Source: Oscillatoriaceae cyanobacterium M33_DOE_052 (GTDB lineage Bacteria; Cyanobacteriota; Cyanobacteriia; Cyanobacteriales; Laspinemataceae). Taken from it: a stretch of DNA of 64,000 bases. The position numbers were made by a program, and so were the translations under genes. The notes beneath the pieces were generated by a model. The model was given only the letters and a program-made list of their open reading frames with translations, was not told the DNA's origin and searched no databases. The stretch is taken from assembly GCA_015296065.1 (NCBI GenBank), contig DVDU01000167.1, forward strand, positions 1-64,000, read 5' to 3'. Below, piece after piece: positions 25,992-35,275 of the stretch; the first letter of the stretch is position 1, and each line of letters opens with the position of its first letter.

Positions 25992-28900
25992 TCACCGCAT
26001 TTCTACTACCGCTTCCGCTGCCAAAACCACATGGCGCAATTTGGCCAACATTTCTTCAGGAACCTGCGCCCACAAACCCCGGGCGTTGGCTTCGAGCAAC
26101 CGCTCCGCCATATCCCGCAGTGCCCAGGGATTTTGGGTTTCAATGAATTGTCGCACGGTGGGGTCAAAGATATAAGCTGCCGCCACCCCAGCATACATAT
26201 AGTCTTCCACACAATGCGCCGTAGCATCGTAGGCAAATAAGTAATCCACGGTAGCTGCCATTTCAAAGGCGCCTTTGTAACCATGACGCATCACACCAGC
26301 AATCCACTTGGGATTAATCACCCGGGAGCGATAAACTCGGGCAATTTCTTCCCTGAGTTGGCGGACTTTGGGCTGTTCTGGGAGGGAGTTGTCACCAAAA
26401 TAGGTGAGGGGATGTTGCCCCCTGACGCTGCGGACTGCCGCAGTTAAACCGCCTTGGAACTGATAGTAATCGTCAGAGTCGAGCAAGTCATGTTCCCGGT
26501 TGTCTTGATTGTGCAAGACTATTTGCATATCTCCTAAGCGTTGGCTAAAGGCTTCCGGAGCCGGAATTCCAGCCAAACCACCTTGGTGATGGGAGGAATA
26601 GGCGTAGGAACTCCAATTGATATAAGCGCGGGCGAGGTCCTGTTCATTCTCCCAGTTTTGGGCGGCGATTAAACCTTGGAGTCCGGCGCCATAAGCTCCG
26701 GGTTTGCTACCGAAAATGCGATAGCTCGATCGCGCCACCGCCGTTTCTTCCTCCAACCCTTGCTCTACCCACCACTGTGTTTCTCTCCTCACCTTCGCCG
26801 CTAAAGGATTGTCCTCTGGCGGTTCATCTAAATTCGCCACCGCCACCACTGCTTGATCAAATAAATCAATCAGATTCGGGAACGCATCCCGGAAAAACCC
26901 AGAAATCCTTAAAGTACAATCCACCCGAGGGCGTCCTAATACTTGCACCGGGATAATTTCAAAATCCACCACTCGCCGGGAAGGTCCATCCCACACCGGA
27001 CGCACTCCCAATAATGCCAAAGCCTGGGCAATATCATCGCCGCCAGTGCGCATGGTGGCGGTTCCCCACACCGATAAACCTAGGGTTTGAGGATATTCTC
27101 CTTGCTCTTGAGTGTAGCGGCAAATCACTTCTTCCGCCGCTTTTCTCCCAATTTCCCAGGCAGTTTCCGTAGGGAGAGCGCGGATATCTGTAGAGTAAAA
27201 ATTGCGTCCCGTGGGTAATACTTCTGGGCGTCCTCGCGTCGGCGCGCCGGATGGTCCGCTGCTCACATAGCACCCATCTAACCCCCGCAGCAAATTGGTG
27301 ATTTCTTGGTGAGTTTCTCGCAAGGCGGGGAGGAGAAATTGCTGCATCCATGTTAACTCTTTCGCGGTGGCGGGCATATCCATCCCCATGAATAAGGAGG
27401 AATCAGGGGGGATGTGGGAGTCAGTTATCAGTTTTTCTCCTAATTCGGCGGCAAATAGTTCTAGTTTTTCCACCCCGTCCGGGGATTTGTGCTTTTCTGT
27501 GAGGGGGTCAAACTCCCACCCCCAGTCTCGGGCAATAGCGCGGGTTAAACCGAGTCTTTCCGGGCCTGGTGCCCGAGCGATCGACACCATCAAATCCCGC
27601 AACTGTCGCCCCTGGGGCACCTGCCCAAACACATGCAACCCATCCCGAATTTGCGCCTCTTTCAGTTCGCACAGATAACCATCAATATCATTGAGCAACC
27701 CTTCAAAATTATCCCCAGTTGGGAGGGGCGAACTGCCATCCCCCCCCACATCCCCGGGCAAATCTGGCTGCAAGTGCTGCTCTTGCATCAGTTTGGCAAT
27801 CCGCTCTTGAATTACTGACAACCGCGAGGGGTCTAAACTGCGCGCCTCCCAATATTCATCAATCAACCTTTCCAAATCCAGCAGTGGACCGTATAACTCC
27901 GCCCGGGTCAGGGGTGGGGTCAAGTGGTCAATAATCACCGCTTGGGCGCGGCGTTTTGCCTGGGAACCTTCCCCCGGGTCATTGACAATAAAAGGATATA
28001 AGTGTGGCAATGCTCCTAACGCGATTTCGGGATAGCAGCATTCCGACAGCGCCACCCCTTTACCGGGCAACCATTCTAAATTGCCGTGTTTGCCCACATG
28101 CACCACCGCCAGCGCCCCAAAATGATTTCTCAGCCAATAATAATAAGCTAAATAATCGTGGGGCGGCTCTAAATCCGGGGCATGATAGTTCAAACTAGGG
28201 TCAAGGTCGTAACCCCGCGCTGGTTGAATCCCGATAAATACATTGCCCAATTGGATTCCCGGAATCGGAAATCCCAATTTGTCCTTTGTCAGAGGTTCGT
28301 AGTTGGGCTTTAGCCCAAACACCGGGGCGGAATTATCAACAAATTTTGACCATCTCTGATGAATTTGCTCTTGCACTAGGGGCGGCAAGGTGGTAAAATA
28401 CTGCCAGTATTCTTCTGCGGGTAAATACTGCTGTGCCTTGCGGTAGTCGCGACCTTCTGGGTCGTTTGTCACTAAGGCGGTGAGACGGTTAATTAATTCC
28501 TCACCACTGGCAGGGATATTTTCCACTTCATAACCGGCAGCTTGAAGAGATTTGAGTATTTCTATGCAACTAGCGGGGGTGTCGAGTCCCACACCATTGG
28601 CGAGGCGCCCATTGCGGGTGGGATAATTGGCCAAAATTAAAGCAATTCGTCGCTGTTGGGGGGGAGTCCGGCGTAATTTAATCCAATTAGCGGCTAATTG
28701 GGCGACAAAATCAATGCGCGATCGCTCCGGTTGGTAGGTGACAACTTGAGTTTCTAGGTCTTGATTGTCCTCTTGCACCGTTTTGAAAGATACTGCCCGC
28801 GTAATAATTCGCCCATCTAGTTCTGGCAGCGCCACATTCATGGCAATATCTCGGGGAGAAAGTCCATTAAATCCACTTTGCCACTGTTCCTGAGTACCAC

Positions 28901-29759
28901 CACTGAAAATCACTTGCAGCACTGGTACATCTAAGTCTTGCCACAGGGAAGGAGCATCTCCATCTTGAGCGATCGCAAACCCAGTGGTGCAAATGACTAA
29001 ATCAACTTGGTTGTGAAAATAAGATGTTATCTCTTGGGCAGAGGATACATCCCGGAGAGATGACACGAATGCTGGCACCGGTTCTAAGCCGATGCGCCTC
29101 AATGCCTCACACAAAGCATCTATGGGGGCGAGATTTCCTGCCAGATAGTGGGCGCGATAAAAGATAATGCCCACCTTGGGCGAGAGTTTGACAGAAACTG
29201 GGTTTGGCGGCAGGGAATAAAGACCGGTTTTGGGTACGGGGACTGGTGGGGAGGGATGGTAATTCTGTCCCAAGCAGGTAGCGGCGACGAACTGGAGGGC
29301 ATTGATGATATTTTCTCTACCGCCTTCGGTGAAGTAGCGCCATAATTGGTTCGCCACGGTGAGGGAAACTGTGGAGTGAGCGATTAAATCGGGGTCCACA
29401 GCATCGTCTCCGGGGATGACCAGGAGCATAGCGCTAGAATTAGCTACTGTTTCCCGCACGACTTCTAGCCCATAAGACCAGTAAGCACGTCCGCCGAGGA
29501 GGCGCAAAACTATGACTTGGGCGCCAGATAATACATCTTGGGCATAAACGTCAATTGTTAATTGTTGTTGAAGTTGTAAGAGATTGGCTACCCGCAATGG
29601 GGGGAAATCCGCCGGAAGCTGCGCCGCCGCTGCCGCTACTATTTGAATATCTGTATCGGCGGCGCTGAGAAAAACTATGGGTGCAGGTGTTTGTTCGAGG
29701 AAAATGGTGCCCAGGGTGTCAGGATTCCAACCTCCGGGGGTAGCGGCGAGACGGTGCAT
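25992..29759 (-). CDS. cobN: Cobaltochelatase subunit CobN
   Basis: Large ATP-dependent chelatase subunit that inserts cobalt into hydrogenobyrinate diamide in aerobic cobalamin synthesis; cyanobacteria use CobN with ChlD/ChlI-type AAA subunits. 1255 residues, right for the family. Recognisable pieces are the N-terminal PIVFLSAADTDIQ, QVIVLRLLGGRAYW, FGNVFIGIQPARGYD-like VFIGIQPARGYDLDPS, HVGKHGNLEWLPGKG near residue 555, GRPEVLPTGRNFYSTD near 830, and the C-terminal GYKGAFEMAATVDYLFAYDAT. A segment near residues 480-495 (VFGLKPNYEP, then LTKDKLGF) is encoded by two dispersed repeats (28279-28320) and is unlikely to be ancestral. The same chelatase fold exists in ChlH, but these motifs favour CobN. 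No other cob gene or cobalamin riboswitch was seen nearby. Confidence 0.93.
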   Translation of the reverse strand: MHRLAATPGGWNPDTLGTIFLEQTPAPIVFLSAADTDIQIVAAAAAQLPADFPPLRVANLLQLQQQLTIDVYAQDVLSGAQVIVLRLLGGRAYWSYGLEVVRETVANSSAMLLVIPGDDAVDPDLIAHSTVSLTVANQLWRYFTEGGRENIINALQFVAATCLGQNYHPSPPVPVPKTGLYSLPPNPVSVKLSPKVGIIFYRAHYLAGNLAPIDALCEALRRIGLEPVPAFVSSLRDVSSAQEITSYFHNQVDLVICTTGFAIAQDGDAPSLWQDLDVPVLQVIFSGGTQEQWQSGFNGLSPRDIAMNVALPELDGRIITRAVSFKTVQEDNQDLETQVVTYQPERSRIDFVAQLAANWIKLRRTPPQQRRIALILANYPTRNGRLANGVGLDTPASCIEILKSLQAAGYEVENIPASGEELINRLTALVTNDPEGRDYRKAQQYLPAEEYWQYFTTLPPLVQEQIHQRWSKFVDNSAPVFGLKPNYEPLTKDKLGFPIPGIQLGNVFIGIQPARGYDLDPSLNYHAPDLEPPHDYLAYYYWLRNHFGALAVVHVGKHGNLEWLPGKGVALSECCYPEIALGALPHLYPFIVNDPGEGSQAKRRAQAVIIDHLTPPLTRAELYGPLLDLERLIDEYWEARSLDPSRLSVIQERIAKLMQEQHLQPDLPGDVGGDGSSPLPTGDNFEGLLNDIDGYLCELKEAQIRDGLHVFGQVPQGRQLRDLMVSIARAPGPERLGLTRAIARDWGWEFDPLTEKHKSPDGVEKLELFAAELGEKLITDSHIPPDSSLFMGMDMPATAKELTWMQQFLLPALRETHQEITNLLRGLDGCYVSSGPSGAPTRGRPEVLPTGRNFYSTDIRALPTETAWEIGRKAAEEVICRYTQEQGEYPQTLGLSVWGTATMRTGGDDIAQALALLGVRPVWDGPSRRVVDFEIIPVQVLGRPRVDCTLRISGFFRDAFPNLIDLFDQAVVAVANLDEPPEDNPLAAKVRRETQWWVEQGLEEETAVARSSYRIFGSKPGAYGAGLQGLIAAQNWENEQDLARAYINWSSYAYSSHHQGGLAGIPAPEAFSQRLGDMQIVLHNQDNREHDLLDSDDYYQFQGGLTAAVRSVRGQHPLTYFGDNSLPEQPKVRQLREEIARVYRSRVINPKWIAGVMRHGYKGAFEMAATVDYLFAYDATAHCVEDYMYAGVAAAYIFDPTVRQFIETQNPWALRDMAERLLEANARGLWAQVPEEMLAKLRHVVLAAEAVVEMR
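28279..28320. repeat. Dispersed repeats inserted in frame in cobN
   Basis: TTGTCCTTTGTCA (heptamer family) followed by GTTCGTAGTTGGGCTTTAGC (the palindrome family of 12471 and 53514). On the coding strand they read FGLKPNYEP-LTKDKLG. They fall just before the conserved IPGIQLGNVFIG segment. Confidence 0.8.
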
Positions 29760-30067
29760 GGTGGTTTTCCCTACTCATATGCCCCAATCAAGATACACCA
29801 CTCTTGGTGCGCTGGAGAGATGGCTGTGTTAAAATGCGGGCATCTATTGCCAAATTGGCTTTTATAGCGGTTCTCAAGTTGATGAGGTACGGTGTAGAAG
29901 TGAAAGGCAACATCGGGTGGCTGTAGCTCAGTTCGGTTTGATTCCCAGCCGAGGATGTGGTAGCGGGCGGGGGCTTCGGCTGTCCCAGCGCCGCTGTACT
30001 TGAGCAAACAGAGACACCCTATAAACTGAGGAATCCCGATCGCGGGATTGAAAAAATACTGGAAATT
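29760..30067. other. Divergent promoter region between cobN and the hybrid kinase
   Basis: No gene is seen. The kinase frame is open back to a GTG at 29957, but that part lacks family sequence. A TGGCTGTAGCTCAGTT stretch near 29920 recalls a tRNA D-arm, but no acceptor stem or anticodon arm can be drawn. The minus strand shows no cobalamin riboswitch core. Confidence 0.5.
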
Positions 30068-32107
30068 ATGGCTGCTCCCCTCCCCCAATCAGAGCCAAAT
30101 TCACAAAACCAGGTGTTAAGTGACCCTAAGTGGGATATTGCTTACCCCTGTGTTTCCATCTGTCAGCCAGTGGAAAGCGCCCTGCAGCAACAAATTGAGC
30201 AAGGACGACTCCTCAATCAGGTGACTGCCCAGATTCGTCAGAGTTTGGAATTGCCGGTGATTCTGAGTACGGCGGTGGAGCAAGTGCGCCAGTTTTTGCA
30301 GGTCGATCGCCTGGTGATTTACGAGTTCAACCGACCACAGCCAGAAAAGGTCGATGCTCGGGCGACGCCTGAAGGCGATCGGGCATACCACAGAGAAGAC
30401 CGCAAAACTGTTTTGGGTCGAATTACTTATGAATCTCGGGCGGCGGATACTATCCCTTCGGTTCTCCACTGGGAAGAGGGTGTTAACTGCTTTGTGGATG
30501 ACCCGAAATTTGTCAAAAAATACCGCAAAGGCTCCACCTTGGCCATAGAAGATGTGGAAACTGCCTATGTTTCCTACCCCTGCTTGCTCAAGTTAATGCA
30601 CCAAGCGGGGGTACGGGCTAAGTTGGTGGTGCCTCTGGTGGTAAATATTGGTGCGGAGGATTTGGAGAAGGAATTTGCTGGGGATGTTGGTGATTCAGAG
30701 CGGGGGAAGCCGGTACTCTGGGGGTTGTTGATTGCGCACCAATGTAGTGGGCCGCGTCCTTGGTTGGATGTGGAAAAGGATTTTTTAATCCACATTGCTG
30801 AGCATTTGACTTTAGGTATCCAGCAGGCTCTGCTTTATGCGCGACTGCAAGAGCAAAAGGAAAATTTAGAGCGGCGAGTCCGATCGCGCACCCAAGAACT
30901 ACGGGACGCCCTGCTCGCAGCAGAATCCGCCAGCCGCGCCAAAAGCGAATTTCTCGCCACCATGAGCCATGAGTTACGCACCCCCCTCACTTGCGTAATT
31001 GGGATGTCTTCCACTCTCATGCGCTGGCCCGTGGCTACTGATGGCCGTAAGGGCAATAATGGCACGGCTCTGAGCCAGAAACAGCGCGATTATTTGCAAA
31101 CGATTTACGATAGCGGTAAACACCTGCTGCATTTAATTGAAGATATTCTCGATTTGTCCCAGTTGGAAGCTGGGAAAACGGTTTTGCAGGTACGGCAGTT
31201 TTCCCTCAGTCAACTGGCTAATCGCATTGTCCAAGGTTTCTCGGAAAAAGCCGCCTCTAGGGATGTGTTTTTGACGGTGAATCTGATGATTCCAGAGCCC
31301 GAAGATATCTTCACTGCTGACCCCAACCGTGTAGAGCAAATTCTGGAAAATTTACTCAGCAATGCCCTCAAATTTACTCCCCAAGGCGGCAGGGTCAAGC
31401 TGAGCGTTTGGCTGGAAGACAAAACCGCCGCTTTCCAAGTAGAAGATAACGGCGTGGGCATTCCTGAAGAACTGCAACCTTTGCTATTCCAGGTGTTTCA
31501 GCAGTTAGATGGCACGCACCGCCGTAATTACGGTGGTATGGGTGTGGGTTTGGCTTTAACTAAACAGCTTGTGGAACTCCACGGCGGCTGGATTGGGGTG
31601 AAATCTAAGTTGGGCAAGGGTTCTATTTTCACTGTGCGTTTGCCCGCCCAGTCTTTTACTCCCTCGCTGCTGGATGCTAAAGACCGCACTCGTGATGACA
31701 ATTCTAGCAGTCCTTTGGGCTGTATTGTTTTGATTGAAAGCTCGGAGCAAAGCGCTACGGAAATATGCCATATGCTGACCCAGACTGGTTATCAAGTGGT
31801 CTGGATGATTGATGGCTCTTCGGCTTGCGAGCAAATCGAGCTGCTGCAGCCTAAGATTGCTATAGTTAATATCCGTTTGGCGGGGATGGATGGTGGGGAA
31901 ATCATCCATTTCCTCCGCAAATCTAGCGCTAACCCCCATCTGAAGATTTTGGCCTTGACACCGGCTTGTCCTCCGGCTGAATTGCTCTCGATTCTGGAAT
32001 CTGGGGCGGATGATTATGCCGTTAAACCTGTGGAATTACCCCAGTTATTAAGTCAAATCCATACTTTGGCGGCTAGGGTAGATATGGAATTAAAAAGAAA
32101 AGGGTAA
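30068..32107 (+). CDS. Hybrid histidine kinase: phytochrome-like GAF, HisKA, HATPase, degenerate receiver
   Basis: About 679 residues. A GAF domain (about 55-255) has phytochrome/cyanobacteriochrome style sequence (VDRLVIYEFN, VRAKLVVPLVV, LWGLLIAHQCSGPRPW). It has cysteines at 141 (GVNCFVDD) and 172 (SYPCLLKLMHQ); the second is at the usual bilin-attachment position, but the next residue is Leu rather than His. A coiled coil leads to HisKA (MSHELRTPL, His near 301) and HATPase (NALKFTPQGG, DNGVGIP, GMGVGLAL). The C-terminal receiver (about 545-675) has Asn where the phospho-acceptor Asp belongs (IAIVNIRLAGMDGG) and lacks the acidic pocket, so it is probably not phosphorylated. ATG 30068 is preferred to GTG 29957. 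Confidence 0.88.
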   Translation: MAAPLPQSEPNSQNQVLSDPKWDIAYPCVSICQPVESALQQQIEQGRLLNQVTAQIRQSLELPVILSTAVEQVRQFLQVDRLVIYEFNRPQPEKVDARATPEGDRAYHREDRKTVLGRITYESRAADTIPSVLHWEEGVNCFVDDPKFVKKYRKGSTLAIEDVETAYVSYPCLLKLMHQAGVRAKLVVPLVVNIGAEDLEKEFAGDVGDSERGKPVLWGLLIAHQCSGPRPWLDVEKDFLIHIAEHLTLGIQQALLYARLQEQKENLERRVRSRTQELRDALLAAESASRAKSEFLATMSHELRTPLTCVIGMSSTLMRWPVATDGRKGNNGTALSQKQRDYLQTIYDSGKHLLHLIEDILDLSQLEAGKTVLQVRQFSLSQLANRIVQGFSEKAASRDVFLTVNLMIPEPEDIFTADPNRVEQILENLLSNALKFTPQGGRVKLSVWLEDKTAAFQVEDNGVGIPEELQPLLFQVFQQLDGTHRRNYGGMGVGLALTKQLVELHGGWIGVKSKLGKGSIFTVRLPAQSFTPSLLDAKDRTRDDNSSSPLGCIVLIESSEQSATEICHMLTQTGYQVVWMIDGSSACEQIELLQPKIAIVNIRLAGMDGGEIIHFLRKSSANPHLKILALTPACPPAELLSILESGADDYAVKPVELPQLLSQIHTLAARVDMELKRKG

Positions 32108-32130
32108 ATTATTGTCCTTTGTCATTGGTC

Positions 32131-32392
32131 ATTTGATAATTGATAATTGATAATTGATAATTGATAATTGATAATTGATAATTGATAATTGATAATTGAT
32201 AATTGATAATTGATGCCGGAAAATCAGGTTTCAAACCCGCCCGAGCTGGTACATTGCCCTGCACCAATGATAATTGACAATCATCAATCATCAACCATCA
32301 ATCATCAACCATCAATCATCAATCATCAACCATCAATCATCAATCATCAACCATCAATTATCAATTATCAATTATCAATTATCAATTATCTC
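32131..32392. repeat. A/T-rich heptamer arrays after the hybrid kinase
   Basis: A run of about twelve TTGATAA/ATTGATA heptamers (32131-32214), a 55-base unique core, then a run of ATCAATC/ATCAACC heptamers (32269-32392), nearly the reverse complement of the first. Together they can fold into a long stem. The arrays lie between the kinase and the convergent permease gene. There are no spacers, so this is not a CRISPR array. Confidence 0.85.
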
Positions 32393-32394
32393 CC

Positions 32395-33282
32395 TCAGCT
32401 CCCTTGACGCAGTTTGGGATTAACGAATTGGTTGAGTCCTTCGCCTAAAAAAGATAGACCGACTACCATCATGGTCATGGTGCCTCCAGGAAATAAGGCT
32501 GTCCACCAAATGCCTGTAGGTAATGCTTCTAAGGCTTGGCGGAGGTCGTGACCCCATTCGGGGACTTCTTCGGGCAGTCCTAACCCGAGAAAGCCTAAAC
32601 CGCCGAGGACTAAGATGGCATCAGCGGCGTTGAGGGTGAATAAAACTGGGACGCTTTGAATGACGTTGAGAAATAGGTAACGGGACAGGACGGTGGGGGG
32701 GTCAGCTCCTAATGCCCGAGCGGCTTCGATAAATAGTTCGGTTTTGACGCTGACGGTGTGGTTGCGGACGACGCGGTAGTATTGGGGGACGTAGGAGATG
32801 CTGAGGGCGATCGCGGCATTCAATACCCCTTTTCCCACCACAAACGCTAGGGTAATTGACAGCAATAATCCGGGTAGAGTGTAGATGGCATCCATCAAAA
32901 ACAGCAGCACTCGGTCCATTCTCCCCCCCAGATAGCCGCTGAGCATCCCCAGAGGCACCCCCACCACCATACTCAACGCTGTGGCTAATATCACCACTTG
33001 CCAAGCGACTCTACTCGCGACCAAAGTTCTGGCGAATACGTCGTAACCCAGGCGGTTAGTACCAAACCAATGTTGCCACGAGGGGGGGTCGTGAATTGGG
33101 TTGCTGAGAAATTCTGTGGGGTTTTGAATCCATCCCCAGTTAGCCGCCGCTGGCGCCATCAGAGCGACTACGGCAAATACCAGGGTTATGCCTATTCCCA
33201 CCCACAGAAATATCATGTCCAGGCGATTATTCCCGGAAAATCGCAAAAATCGGGGGATTTTCACCCTGTTGCTTGCAGTCAT
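32395..33282 (-). CDS. Peptide-type ABC transporter permease, DppC/OppC-like
   Basis: Inner-membrane permease of 295 residues. First helix near 22-46, then a loop with HWFGTNRLGYDVFARTL (the FGTDxxGRD motif of DppC), five further helices and the EAA loop EAARALGADPPTVLSRYLFL near 185-204. The family imports peptides or nickel. No DppB-like partner, ATPase or binding protein is next to it, which is common for cyanobacterial transporters but leaves the substrate open. The start is ATG 33282. The C-terminal end adjoins the A/T heptamer arrays. Confidence 0.88.
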   Translation of the reverse strand: MTASNRVKIPRFLRFSGNNRLDMIFLWVGIGITLVFAVVALMAPAAANWGWIQNPTEFLSNPIHDPPSWQHWFGTNRLGYDVFARTLVASRVAWQVVILATALSMVVGVPLGMLSGYLGGRMDRVLLFLMDAIYTLPGLLLSITLAFVVGKGVLNAAIALSISYVPQYYRVVRNHTVSVKTELFIEAARALGADPPTVLSRYLFLNVIQSVPVLFTLNAADAILVLGGLGFLGLGLPEEVPEWGHDLRQALEALPTGIWWTALFPGGTMTMMVVGLSFLGEGLNQFVNPKLRQGS

Positions 33283-33480
33283 GTCAGTTTTAGATTGGCC
33301 ATTAAATTTTAGATTTTAGATGCAATTGCGCCCTCTCGGTGCCCTGCAGCTATTTTACTCGGAAAAATTACTCATAAGTCTGGGGATTTTGGGGATTTGA
33401 CTGCGTAAATTTACGAAAAATATTTTTGGTTTTTAATGAAAATTTAACAAATTTCCTGGCCACATCAGCATTTTTTGCCG
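33283..33480. other. Non-coding region upstream of the RNA candidate
   Basis: A/T-rich, no gene. It contains the promoter region of the permease (leftwards) and, at its right end, of the RNA candidate. Confidence 0.5.
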
Positions 33481-33486
33481 TATAAT
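33481..33486 (+). promoter_or_regulatory. Consensus -10 box of the RNA candidate
   Basis: A perfect TATAAT preceded by a T-rich stretch and followed by an inverted repeat (AATCACGGAT at 33484-33493, ATCCGTGATT at 33529-33538) that overlaps it. No clear TTGACA is seen 17 bases upstream. Confidence 0.5.
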
Positions 33487-33492
33487 CACGGA

Positions 33493-33668
33493 TAGAAGCA
33501 TGAAGAGGGAATATAAAGCAGCCTTCACATCCGTGATTGTACTGAAATTACGGAAAGCAGGCGCAAAAGTGGTTGGGGATGGTGCCGGTGAAGGCTGCAT
33601 CCACCAAGCGATTCTTGGCAGGTTTTAAAGAAGCGTTGCTAATGCAAAGGCAACGCCTCTTTTTTTGG
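33493..33668 (+). ncRNA. Candidate structured small RNA with intrinsic terminator
   Basis: About 175 bases without a plausible protein. From a start near 33493 three elements follow: a long-range stem GCAGCCTTCAC (33518-33528) with GTGAAGGCTGC (33588-33598), enclosing a loop of about 60 bases; a small hairpin CCAAG-CGATT-CTTGG (about 33603-33617); and GCGTTGC-N9-GCAACGC followed by CTCTTTTTTT (about 33633-33666), a textbook terminator. I could not match it to 6S, SRP, tmRNA, RNase P, Yfr1 or a riboswitch class by eye. It lies between the permease (divergent) and the NTRC gene (convergent), so it is a free-standing unit. Confidence 0.6.
33633..33668 (+). terminator. Rho-independent terminator of the RNA candidate
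   Basis: A 7-bp perfect stem GCGTTGC/GCAACGC with a nine-base loop, followed by CTC and seven or more T residues. It points rightwards, towards the 3' end of the NTRC gene at 33717. Confidence 0.8.
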
Positions 33669-33716
33669 CTATGGTTGGGGCAATTGGTAAATTGCCCCAA
33701 CAGGGGACGATCGTCC

Positions 33717-35090
33717 CTAGATATTGCTGGCAATCATGTTGCGGTAGTCGCTCTTGGGTTTGACTCCCATCATCTGTCCCACTAGGGCTTTGTTTTTGAA
33801 AAACTGCACTGTGGGAGTACCGACAATGCCTGCATTATCGGCAATTTCCGAGTCTTGTTCTATGTCAATTTCCACAAAGTGGATTTTGCCATCGAATTCA
33901 TCTACCACTTTGTTAAGAATGGGTTTGAGGGTGTGGCACGGTCCGCAGGTGGGGGAAACGTATTTCACCATCACCAGGCGATCGCTCTGGTGATACAGCT
34001 TGCGCAAGGCATAGCCACCAAAGTGCTTGGTTTCACTGGGGTTAAAATTCTCCTCCGTATCCGTCACCTCGGGTTTCGCCGCCTCAGTCGCCGCCGCCTC
34101 CTCAGACTGCTCGCTGTGATGGAACTCTTGCAACAAACCCTCATGGGATAACCACCGTTCCGCCAACATCGCCGCCATACAACCTGTACCCGCAGCGGTG
34201 ATGGCTTGGCGAAACTCATGGTCTTGCACGTCCCCAGCCGCAAACACTCCCTCAACACTGGTAGCGACGGAACCGGGTTTGGTGACAATGTAACCCACCT
34301 CATCCAGTTCTAGCTGACCTTGGAACAGTTTAGTATTGGGGGTATGGCCGATGGCATAAAACAAACCCTTCACTGGTAACTCTGTTAACTCACCAGTTTG
34401 GTTGTTCTTAATTTTTAACCCTTCCAACTGACTACCTTCGGTGCCAAAAGCCTCTAACGCTTCAGTATTCCAATGTACGGTAATTTTGGGATTAGCCAAT
34501 ACCCGGTCTTGCATGGCTTTGGAAGCGCGCAACTCATGGCGGCGGACTAGCAGGTGAACCCGGTTGGCGTACTTGGTCAAATATACTGCCTCTTCCGCTG
34601 CTGTATCGCCACCGCCAATGACCGCTAGATCTACTCCTTTAAATAGAGGACTGGCTCCATCACAGATGGCGCAGGCGGATATCCCCATATTCCAGAATTT
34701 ATCTTCTCCGGGTAGTCCGAGGCGTTTGGCGGTGGCCCCGGTGGCGATGACAAGACTGTGGGCTCTCACTTCTCGATCGCTCGATCGCACCACAAACGGA
34801 CGCTGCTGTAAGTCCACTTCCGTCACATCTTCCGTGTAAAGCTCCGCTCCCCAGCGTTGCGCCTGAGCTTTCATCCGGTCCATTAATTCTTGACCGCTGA
34901 CGCCTTCGGGAAAGCCGGGAAAGTTTTCTACTTCGGTGGTGGTCATCAACTGTCCGCCGGGGATACCTCCGATGACATAGCCTTCAAACATCACCGGTTT
35001 GAGGTTGGCCCGTCCGGCGTAGATGGCGGCGGTGAAGCCCGCCGGACCGGAACCGATGATTACCAGATTTTCTACTTGTGGGTTGGCCAT
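33717..35090 (-). CDS. ntrC: NADPH-thioredoxin reductase with fused thioredoxin (NTRC)
   Basis: 457 residues combining a thioredoxin reductase and a thioredoxin, the NTRC type of chloroplasts and some cyanobacteria, which reduces 2-Cys peroxiredoxin and other targets with NADPH. The FAD loop [10 protein letters not shown] is near residue 13, the reductase dithiol CAIC at 140-143, the NADPH loop [10 protein letters not shown] near 160 and [10 protein letters not shown] near 285. A charged linker (about 325-355) joins to the thioredoxin domain with CGPC at 382-385. The symbol here means NADPH-thioredoxin reductase C and not the nitrogen regulator. ATG 35090 gives the normal start. Confidence 0.94.
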   Translation of the reverse strand: MANPQVENLVIIGSGPAGFTAAIYAGRANLKPVMFEGYVIGGIPGGQLMTTTEVENFPGFPEGVSGQELMDRMKAQAQRWGAELYTEDVTEVDLQQRPFVVRSSDREVRAHSLVIATGATAKRLGLPGEDKFWNMGISACAICDGASPLFKGVDLAVIGGGDTAAEEAVYLTKYANRVHLLVRRHELRASKAMQDRVLANPKITVHWNTEALEAFGTEGSQLEGLKIKNNQTGELTELPVKGLFYAIGHTPNTKLFQGQLELDEVGYIVTKPGSVATSVEGVFAAGDVQDHEFRQAITAAGTGCMAAMLAERWLSHEGLLQEFHHSEQSEEAAATEAAKPEVTDTEENFNPSETKHFGGYALRKLYHQSDRLVMVKYVSPTCGPCHTLKPILNKVVDEFDGKIHFVEIDIEQDSEIADNAGIVGTPTVQFFKNKALVGQMMGVKPKSDYRNMIASNI

Positions 35091-35275
35091 AGCAGTTTAT
35101 TGCAACTCATAACGACTTCGACTTAAGCCCATTATAATGTCTTAAGGTTGATGGAAGCGCGATCGCCCCTAAAATCCCCACACCCAAAGCAGGCAAGATA
35201 CCTGGTCCACGGTATTGTAAAGATAAAGATAATTTTCTCCCGATATGCGGTCCAGAGGACTGCTCCCCGCCAACT

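Noticed and set aside
29760-29900. Cobalamin riboswitch upstream of cobN
   Set aside because: The conserved core elements of the class are not visible on the minus strand.
29915-29960. tRNA-like D-arm sequence before the hybrid kinase gene
   Set aside because: No acceptor or anticodon stem can be formed around it.
32131-32392. Regular A/T repeat run that looks CRISPR-like at first
   Set aside because: Units are seven bases with no unique spacers and no cas genes nearby.
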